NCBI GenBank assembly: GCA_031213475.1
Contig: JARUPZ010000012.1
Location: 8,886,727 to 8,950,726 of the forward strand
Origin: Nereocystis luetkeana
Lineage: Eukaryota; Sar; Phaeophyceae; Laminariales; Laminariaceae
Direction of reading: 5' to 3'
Length of the DNA stretch: 64,000 bases
Shown: one piece after another, positions 57,280 to 64,000 of the stretch
Numbering within the stretch: position 1 is the first letter of the stretch
Layout of the letters: each line of letters starts with the position of its first letter
Translations under genes and position numbers: made by a program
Notes under the pieces: model-generated
What the model was told of the DNA's origin: nothing
The model's database searches: none
The model's input: the letters and a program-made list of their open reading frames with translations, nothing else

Positions 57280-57326
<47 letters not shown>
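57135..57326. repeat. (TCAA)n microsatellite
   Basis: TCAA units with CCAA and TCGA variants over about 190 bp. Confidence 0.95.
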
Positions 57327-57577
57327 CCATGGCCTACAGTAGGTCCGCGACGAAAAAGTATTGGGCGAAGAGCATGATAAGGCATGCATGTATGTACCTA
57401 GTAAGGCATGCCTTGTTGGCCGGCTATTAAAGGTTGGTACAGATGGGGTGCCTTGTTGGGCACTTCCTCACTCCAGAAGTCCCTCTATAGTGCCGGCGGT
57501 CTATCTACAGTGCCGGTGGTCTCTCTATCTGTAGTGCCGGTACAGCAGTGGTGGTCTCTCTATGGTGTAGGTTGAGC

Positions 57578-57683
57578 AATACGGGGGGCCATAGTTAATA
57601 GGACCTACGGTACCTACAAAAAACTACATGTTTCGCTAATATTACTAACAATGTTTGGTCCTATTCACCATGGTCCCCCTTAC
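57578..57683. mobile_element. Family A MITE, first of a touching pair
   Basis: AATACGGGGGGCCATAG to GGTCCCCCTTAC. Shares a single TA with the next copy. Confidence 0.88.
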
Positions 57684-57685
57684 TA

Positions 57686-57791
57686 TTATGGGGGGACCAT
57701 AGTAAATAGGACCTACGGTGCATACCAAAACCTATATATTTCGTTATTTTTACTCACAATATTTGCTCCTATTTACTATGGTCGCCCATTT
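57686..57791. mobile_element. Family A MITE, second of a touching pair
   Basis: TTATGGGGGGACCATAG to GGTCGCCCATTTTA, inserted at the TA that ends the previous copy. Confidence 0.85.
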
Positions 57792-57998
57792 TACAGTATA
57801 CCGGTATACGATATAGAGTGCCTGTGAAATAGCTGGTGGCTTGGATCAGACGAGACTAACCGTGTGTGGCAGCGTACAGAGTATATATACATAATGCCGG
57901 TGTGTATGAGCCAAAATAGCTTGGACCATGTGGGGTTTATTTACTTCGTGTGGCAAGTGTGCGGAGCACATAGTGCCGGTTGCCGCTATATGTGTATA

Positions 57999-58112
57999 TT
58001 ACGGGGGATCATAGTTAATAGGACCAAATATAGTTCGTAAAAAATGGCTAAATACATACCTGGTAGTTTTTTTATGTATGACATAGGTCTTATTAACTAT
58101 GGTCCCCCGTAA
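57999..58112. mobile_element. Family A MITE carrying TACCTGGTA
   Basis: TTACGGGGGATCATAG to GGTCCCCCGTAA, TA flanked. TACCTGGTA at 58057-58065 replaces a plain TA of the family sequence. Confidence 0.9.
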
Positions 58113-58283
58113 TAGCAGTGCCGGCAGGTCATTGTTCGCCGGCGCATACATGCCGACACAGTACCGGCAACCGGCACCACGTGCTCCTACCGCACAAAGC
58201 GTAGGGCGAGGCTGCAATGCTGGTTCCGTAGCATAGCATTGGGCATTTCGTAGCGAGAGCGAGGGGCCAAGCAACGCCGAGCG

Positions 58284-58440
58284 ACGCGAGCCGAGGAGGG
58301 GAGAAAAAGGGCTGAAGCCTTCTCGCGATGGGGGAACCCCCCCCCCAAAAAACAAGGCAAGAACCGTGTGGCTATATAGCGCGGGGAGAGAGAAGAGCCT
58401 GTTTGTTATGCGGCAGACGCCGGCCGGATCTGAGGTACAA
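58284..58440 (+). mobile_element. SINE body fragment next to a family A MITE
   Basis: GAGGAGGGGAGAAAAAGGGC, TGAAGCCTTCTCGCGAT, GGGGAGAGAGAAGAGCCTG and CGGATCTGAGGTACAA follow the SINE body. The next MITE begins where ACAAGTTGG is expected. Confidence 0.65.
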
Positions 58441-58443
58441 CTA

Positions 58444-58556
58444 TTACGGGGGACCATATTAAATAGGACCCACGGTAGACACAACACCCTATATATTTCC
58501 CTTTTTTTTCACTATTAATAACAATATTTGGTTCTATTAACTATGGTCCCTGGTGA
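58444..58556. mobile_element. Family A MITE
   Basis: TTACGGGGGACCATATT to GGTCCCTGGTGA, TA flanked. Confidence 0.88.
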
Positions 58557-59631
58557 TACTGTATCCTCAACGCGACAAAAAAAAGAAAAAGAAACAACGA
58601 CAAGAAGAGGCAAGGCGCCCAGTGGGAAAATACGCACAACGGCAAAGCGAACGGCGAACGTAGGGGTGGACAGATGAGCTGAGGCTCGGCCCGTACATAC
58701 CTGATCAACGGGGCATGATGCCAGGCCAGGCCGTAGGTAAGGGTTGTGAGGTGAGGCTCCGCAGCTAAGCAAGGTCACCCCGTGCCGTGCCATGCATGGC
58801 ACATGCACACGCGCGCAAAATTACTGAACCAGCGAGGAACTGAGGTATGGTAACGTACTTTTTCAGCACTCCGTTCCTGAATAGGAGGGCCGGGCCGACT
58901 ACATTGAACATTAATGTGCACAAGGTCCTTAAATTTTATGGAACGGAGTGGTGTATACGACAACGATAGCAAGCAGGACAAACACACGCCGTCCGACGAG
59001 ATTCCGAGCCGATCATCTCCCCAGCGGGAGAAGAGCGAAAAAAAAAACGCCGAGCGGTGCCGTCTATGAAACCCTCTGCACGGTAACGCCGATTTTTTTA
59101 TTTTATTTTTTTTCTTGGTGGCCCGTGTGAACGTCAACAGCGATGACACGATTGCGTCGTTCGATCCTGTCTATCCGCGCTGCCATCTCGGAGCGTAGCC
59201 CCGCCGCATAAAAAACGGCCCTGTCTGCACGTCGAACGGATCGTCGCAGCGAAAAACGTCCGTTGCGTCGAACGGTCCGCTTAGCGTCGAACAGCCCGTT
59301 AGCATCATCGTACAGCCCGTTGCATTTAACGGGCACAGACCCCCCCCCCCCCCTCCCAACTGTTATACTAGTACCAGTACGTAGCTCCTAGTGTCGGATA
59401 TCGGATATCGGATATCGATATCGGAATCGATTCCGAAAAACGATACCGATGTGAAAAAAAACAAACTTATCGATGTGTCCGATTTCGATCTTTGATACCA
59501 CGCTGTCCCGGATTTGGCACACGAACTGGGACCACGGGGTAAGGTAGCATGGTATGCAATAATATATTAGCAACTACAATACTTATGTTCTGATTCCGAG
59601 GAGACTAAATACAAGGACCGTTTTCATACTA
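58557..59631. other. Unassigned interval
   Basis: A short tandem ATCGGATATCGGATATCG is present near 59397. No gene recognised. Confidence 0.3.
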
Positions 59632-59735
59632 TTACGGGGGGCCATAGTTAACAGGACCAAATATTGGGGGTAAAATGATTAAAAGTATTGGTTTTTATGT
59701 ATACCATAGGTCCCATTAACTATGGTTCCCCGTAA
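59632..59735. mobile_element. Family A MITE
   Basis: TTACGGGGGGCCATAG to GGTTCCCCGTAA, TA flanked. Confidence 0.9.
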
Positions 59736-60257
59736 TAAGATCAATTAAAAACGGTCGACAAGTTTCGGGACAGACTGGTACACAAAACGCTTTCCTTCAA
59801 TATCTGCAATAATAAGCAAACATGGGGATGCCAGGCACAGGGGAGATGGAGGGCAAAAAGCGCTCGAAACGATAACATCGAAACTTCCAAGCACTGCTCG
59901 TATTACCATCCTGTCCCTATACACAAGGACCATTTTGTATAAATATCAGTGTACATTTTTTTTATTAAGGGACAAGAGTGGTGCATCACAGCTCGCACCC
60001 CCCCCCCCCCCCCCCCCCCCCCTCCCCCTCCCCGGAGTTCCACCACCAAACGCTTCTGAGACCGGCCCCTCCGCTTTACCGGCGTCCGCCACGCCATCCT
60101 CCAAAATCACTTTCGACCGCACTCATAGACGTTGCGAGCCCGAATGCCTTAGGGGGGGGGGGGGCTGGTGCCGAAACAAGTCCTTCCGCAATGACGATAA
60201 AAAAACGACACACCAACTATTGATAGTCACGTGGCACTTAAGAAACCTATCCATTGT

Positions 60258-60364
60258 CAACCCTTTTAGGCCTGCAGTCGCGTTTTGGGGACAATTTGGG
60301 GACAAATTACGTGGGAATTTGAGTGGTTTGTCCCCCAAAACGGGACTGGAAGTCTAAAATGGTC
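60258..60364. mobile_element. Family C MITE
   Basis: CAACCCTTTTAGGCCTGCAG to GACTGGAAGTCTAAAATGG. GGGGACAATTT is duplicated in the left arm. Confidence 0.82.
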
Positions 60365-60449
60365 AGGTATGGTATAAACAAGGGGCTACACTACGCCTGC
60401 GGCTTGAACGACCACCGGTCGCAGACTTGCGTCATGGGGCGAAACATGT

Positions 60450-60622
60450 ACAGGAGGAGGAGGAGGAGGAGGAGGAGGAGGAGGAGGAGGAGGAGGAGGA
60501 GGAGGAGGAGGAGGAGGAGGAGGAGGAGGAGGAGGAGGAGGAGGAGGAGGAGGAGGAGGAGGAGGAGGAGGAGGAGAAGGAGGAGGAGGAGGAGGAGGAG
60601 GAGGAGGAGGAGGAGGAGGAGG
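60450..60622. repeat. (GGA)n microsatellite
   Basis: About 57 GGA units with one GAA change. Poly-Glu, poly-Arg and poly-Ser frames arise from it. Confidence 0.97.
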
Positions 60623-60699
60623 CTGAGACTCTATGCCAAGAGACTGAGAGCGTGCCCTCCACACTCCACACTCCACGAACGTTGGAAAAGGCGGCGGAA

Positions 60700-61430
60700 T
60701 ACTGACAATTACTTGCCGAGTAACCGAAAAGCGGCGGAATCCTAGAAGGCGGCGCAACTACGTAACTCCTAACTCAGGCAGTACGCGATGGCGCGATGGT
60801 CGACAGCGCCGCTCCGTAGAAAGGCGCCGTTAACAGCAGTAGCTGCTGTAGCAGCCCTGCTGCAGCTGTAGATACTCCGCAGCCACGTGCCGTATGTAGT
60901 ACATAGCTCCACTGCGGCTGCCGCTGTACGATAGCGTCCACACCATACGTACTGCTGCCTGTCATATGAGTGCTGCTGGCTGTAGGTGACACGCGATATC
61001 TCTTCTCATACTTCCCGGCACGCCTTTTTTAAAGGATATCATTTCTCAACCAAGCCTGGGTGGCATGTGCTATCAGGGCGTTCAATCGATGCCCCTGATA
61101 CAGCCACCTGCGCAGGCCCCTCACGATGGTGACGCTGGCCGGGTAGGTGGCCCTCCCCATGGACCCGAGGTCGGAGAGGACGTGCCGGACAGAACCACGC
61201 GAAGGCATACACTCTGTCGAGAGACCATGAGCCAAAACACTGACAGGGCAGGAATTTTCGGAGATTCCTTCGCAGATCTCAACGTCAAGGCTTCGTCCGG
61301 GCGCCACGGCGCTGAGCGGGCGGATCCTCCGAGGCCGGGCGGGTCAGGCGTGGAGGGGGAACACGCCCGGGCGAAGAAACCGCGCGGAAAGACGGTCGGA
61401 GGCGGGAGAGATCCGCCGACCAAGAATTGA
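60700..61430. other. GC-rich block open on both strands
   Basis: Plus-strand frame 61065-61430 and minus-strand frame 61307-61029 are both open. The minus one ends in a plausible hydrophobic and basic C-terminus (RRWLYQGHRLNALIAHATQAW). No known domain, so coding status is open. Confidence 0.3.
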
Positions 61431-61909
61431 TCGGAAAAGGCTGAGGGTCATCGTGGGTATGTTTATACCTGCGACTGTTGTAACATAAAAACAAAAAAAA
61501 ACTCTCAAGCGGGAATGTTGTAGTGAGCAGGAAGGGGTGCTTATCATCCCAGTGGGGGGCTTTGGGTGGTTCTATCATATGGGTGAGGGGTTATCGAACA
61601 GACGGAAAGCAACGCCAGGTACTGGGGGAGAAAAAAAGGAGTACGTAGCACAGAGCGCTGCCTGTGAATTTTGAGCCAGTGGGTATTTTTCAGGGGTTTC
61701 ACTGCACTATTGCATAATCGCAGCCAAGAAAGAAATCGATGCATTCTATTGGCACTCTAGAATAACCCGATGCTGCTGTGTACGAGAGGGTGGGCTCAAA
61801 TCGTCAGCCGGTTTTGATCACGTACTTCATTTTTTAAACAGAAGGAAGGACACAAACTGTGCGCTCGGCACTGGTCGGTAGCCGACAACATACACGTCGG
61901 ACACATGGA

Positions 61910-62095
61910 TATCATCTACAGATATATCAGATAGATGATCAACAGATATATCAGATATATCATCTACAGATAGATCAGATAGATCATCTACAAATAGATT
62001 AGATAGATCATCTACAAATAGATCAGGTAAATCATCTACAAATATATCAGATACATCATCTACAGCTAGATCCTCTACTCGTAGCGGTTATGATA
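61910..62095. repeat. Family G-like ATCAGATA/GATCATCTACA tandem repeat
   Basis: Seven or more units of ATCATCTACANATANATCAG, about 27-28 bp each. Confidence 0.85.
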
Positions 62096-62157
62096 TTCTG
62101 TGCAGGATCTGACGCGTGCTACGATACTATAGCGGCATCGAGCACCTTTTTGCCGAA

Positions 62158-62410
62158 CAGATTTTCCGAATGACGGGGTGTTTTTCCTTCCTTATAATAA
62201 CCCAAAATCGTTGGAAATCCATTCCTTTTCTTTTTCTTCTTCGCACAATGCATTTTGGTACACCCCCCCCCCCCTATGTATAGACCATGGGGATTTTACT
62301 CATCCGGTTGCGCTTTGTTTTTACTTGAAGCCAGTTTTTTTGTGTGACTTGCCACAGCACTGAGTACAACCGTTCCTCAAGCGGGGTGCACCTCTACTAA
62401 CTGAGGCATG
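62158..62410 (+). mobile_element. Family E element, diverged
   Basis: TTCCGAATGACGGGGTG, AACCCAAAATCGTTGGAA, CCATGGGGATTTTACTCATC, GAAGCCAGTTTTT and GGGGTGCACCTCTACTAACTG follow the family order. The terminal repeats are eroded. Confidence 0.65.
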
Positions 62411-62434
62411 CTTCATCTGTGTGGTACAGATTCC

Positions 62435-62930
62435 GACCCAGGAAACATGTCCGAGGCCATGCAGATCACAAGGCTCCCGTCCGGTAACAGTGTAAATCAT
62501 CCGATAGAGCGAGCTAGATCCTACATATCAGATCAGAGACATATCAGATCAGAGATCTACCTCGTACATTATCTGCCCTGATAGATCTAGATCATCAAAT
62601 ATATGGGGATCGATGATCTGTAGATGATCTGTGGATGATCTGTAAATGATCTGTCGAAGGTGTGTCAACTTTTAACTTTGCCCAGACATACCGGACATAT
62701 CCCCTTTTTTATTTTTATTTTATGATCTACAAGCAGTAGACCCTTCACGGCAGACAAGTCCCTGATCTATACGACCCGCGCCAAGATCTATGAACGCAAC
62801 AATTTCCTGGGTTCAATCCGTGCTCTATACTTTATGCTGACCCCCGCACATCTCACAACTGCAGATACACGATCTAGATGATCTATCTGATCTACGTAAT
62901 ATAGATCGTGATCTGTCTCATGTGTGAGAC
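62435..62930. repeat. Family G GATC-rich repeat
   Basis: ACCCAGGAAACATGTCCGAGG, several CATATCAGATCAGAGA and GATCTGTAGATGATCTGTGG units, then ATTTCCTGGGTTCAATCC, inverted relative to the first part. Confidence 0.6.
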
Positions 62931-63007
62931 TTTGCAAACTCCAGCTGAGCAAACGTCGGTCGCTTTGTTGCGCATTCCTCGTGACGGACACGGTATTATA
63001 TGAATAT

Positions 63008-63113
63008 GCTTTTTTTTTTTTTTTACCGTTGCACTTTTTGTTAATTTTTTTTTTTTTTTACCGTTGCACTTTTTGTTAATTTTTTTTTTTACCGTTGCAC
63101 TTTTTGTTAAATC
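63008..63113. repeat. T-run tandem repeat, three units
   Basis: ACCGTTGCACTTTTTGTTAA preceded by a T run of 10-18, repeated three times at 63025, 63060 and 63091. Confidence 0.92.
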
Positions 63114-63114
63114 T

Positions 63115-63245
63115 TTTTTCTTTCTCTTCTTTCTTTCTTCCTCTATCCCATTCACTTATCCTCCACCCACTCTCTCCCGTTCCCTCCCGGTACGCAGTAA
63201 CTCTCGAGTCCGGGATCACTTACACAGCGGCCGCCGCCTCCCTCC
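63115..63245 (-). mobile_element. SINE body fragment, inverted, diverged
   Basis: Minus strand has GATCCCGGACTCGAGAGTTAC and AAGTGAATGGGATAGAGG, matching the end of the SINE body. Confidence 0.45.
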
Positions 63246-63341
63246 CCCTCACTACGGAGCATGAACATATATCATGGCTCTCGTAATTCCAAGCCATTTT
63301 TATCTCCGAAACGCTAGTAGTGCAGAGTCCCTAAGGAGGTC

Positions 63342-63437
63342 TTAACCCTTTCGGTACCGTGCCTTATACAGACCTAAACCCTACTCCAATTCCAAGCGTT
63401 TCGCTTCCACAACGGGAGTACAGTCATCCTGAATCAG
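63342..63437. mobile_element. Family C relative, diverged
   Basis: TTAACCCTTTCGGTACCGTGCC left arm, with CAACGGGAGTACAGTCATCC as a weak right arm, directly before a good copy. Confidence 0.5.
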
Positions 63438-63533
63438 AGCTTCTACGACCGCAGTCCCGTTTTGGGGGACAAACTAGCTGGAATTTGAGTGCTTTGTCGC
63501 CCGAAACGGGACTGCACTTCTAAAAGGGTTTAA
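63438..63533. mobile_element. Family C MITE
   Basis: GACCGCAGTCCCGTTTTGGG to ACTTCTAAAAGGGTTTAA. Confidence 0.88.
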
Positions 63534-63671
63534 GAGCGATTTTCCGCCCATATATCTTGTTTTTTCCCTGCGAACGGAAAGTATGATTTTGCATGTACGT
63601 ACTTGGTCCAACAAGCAGTAGCCTGTTTTTCTTTTGCCTTGCGAGGCAAAAATTGTGACGGATGGGGCTCC

Positions 63672-63770
63672 TTAACACTTTCAGGGCAGCAGTCCCGTTT
63701 TGGGAACAAACCAGTCAAATTCTAAGTAGTTTGTCCCCCAAAAACGGGACAGCAGTCCTAAAAGCGGGCA
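63672..63770. mobile_element. Family C MITE
   Basis: TTAACACTTTCAGGGCAGCAG to GGACAGCAGTCCTAAAAGCGG. Confidence 0.85.
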
Positions 63771-64000
63771 AGAGGGCAGAGTGCTGTCTGCTACCATTCC
63801 TATTAATAGTATTCGCTCTAAAAGGCGAAACGAACAAACAAGTTTCCGTCAACAGCGCTGTTCGCAGAAACACAAAATAAGCGTGGCAATGACTGCTGGA
63901 GGAGTCGTTTTCAAGCGCCCCCCCCCCCCCCCCCCCGGTCCCCTCCCTACCGAGCGAGCATACTCGATACAAAACCCTCCGCATGGTTCTTTGTTGTTAC

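Noticed and set aside
57135..57330. Possible CRISPR-like array
   Set aside because: The TCAA units are a simple microsatellite without spacers.
58800..58925. Minus-strand peptide LLFRNGVLKKYVTIPQ, reminiscent of a thioredoxin-fold strand
   Set aside because: No CxxC motif or compatible neighbouring exon. The thioredoxin gene is already complete at this end.
60323..60757. Poly-Arg, poly-Glu, poly-Ser and poly-Pro frames
   Set aside because: Direct products of the GGA microsatellite.

Overview
The window is nuclear DNA of an intron-rich eukaryote, most likely a stramenopile alga and possibly a brown alga. That assignment is inference. It rests on GT-AG introns of 0.3-2.8 kb, GC-rich exons set in repeat-rich DNA, and a degenerate tyrosine-recombinase mobile element. 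There is no bacterial-style gene organisation, rRNA, intact tRNA gene or CRISPR array.

Only two host genes can be reconstructed, and both are thiol-disulfide proteins. On the plus strand, 32313-43198 holds a 13-exon protein disulfide isomerase (494 aa, signal peptide, a-b-b'-a' order, two WCGHC sites, C-terminal HEEL). On the minus strand, 56627-52204 holds three exons of a thioredoxin (WCGPC); its first coding exon is not resolved. The genes converge on about 9 kb of repeats. An exact ERSE-II-type motif, ATTGGCCCACG, lies 109 bp upstream of the PDI start codon, which suggests that unfolded-protein-response control is encoded here.

The rest is a dense set of non-autonomous mobile elements. 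Family A is about 25 palindromic MITEs of about 105-120 bp with TA target duplications. Family C is about 20 palindromic MITEs of about 95 bp bounded by TTAA, which is piggyBac-like. Family E is a TIR element of about 245 bp. Family F is a TRIM-like element (74-92 bp LTRs, PBS-like and polypurine sites, one solo LTR with an exact 5-bp duplication). A tRNA-derived SINE of about 350 bp has two full copies, one with an exact 15-bp target duplication. Family B is a repeat of about 545 bp that occurs head-to-tail. Families D (CGGGT-rich fold-back) and G (GATC-rich) complete the set. A broken tyrosine-recombinase gene lies at 20598-21400. Long microsatellites (ACT, CAT, GATA, AAT, ATT, TCAA, GGA) and more than 20 long G/C runs separate them.

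The most unusual signal is the 9-mer TACCWGGTA, counted 27 times by eye where about 0.5 is expected. In several repeat copies it is an extra 7-bp block, CCWGGTA, placed at a TA that sibling copies keep intact. It therefore looks like the footprint of an unseen TA-targeting transposon or a micro-insertion process.

Layout: 1-1540 microsatellites; 1.6-14.2 kb mixed repeats; 14.9-16.9 kb degenerate repeat array; 17-21.8 kb GC-rich DNA with the recombinase pseudogene and a SINE; 22.6-26.4 kb family B and E copies; 27-32 kb mixed repeats; 32.2-43.2 kb PDI; 43.7-52 kb repeats and a 525-bp ATT microsatellite; 52.2-56.6 kb thioredoxin; 57-64 kb repeats.
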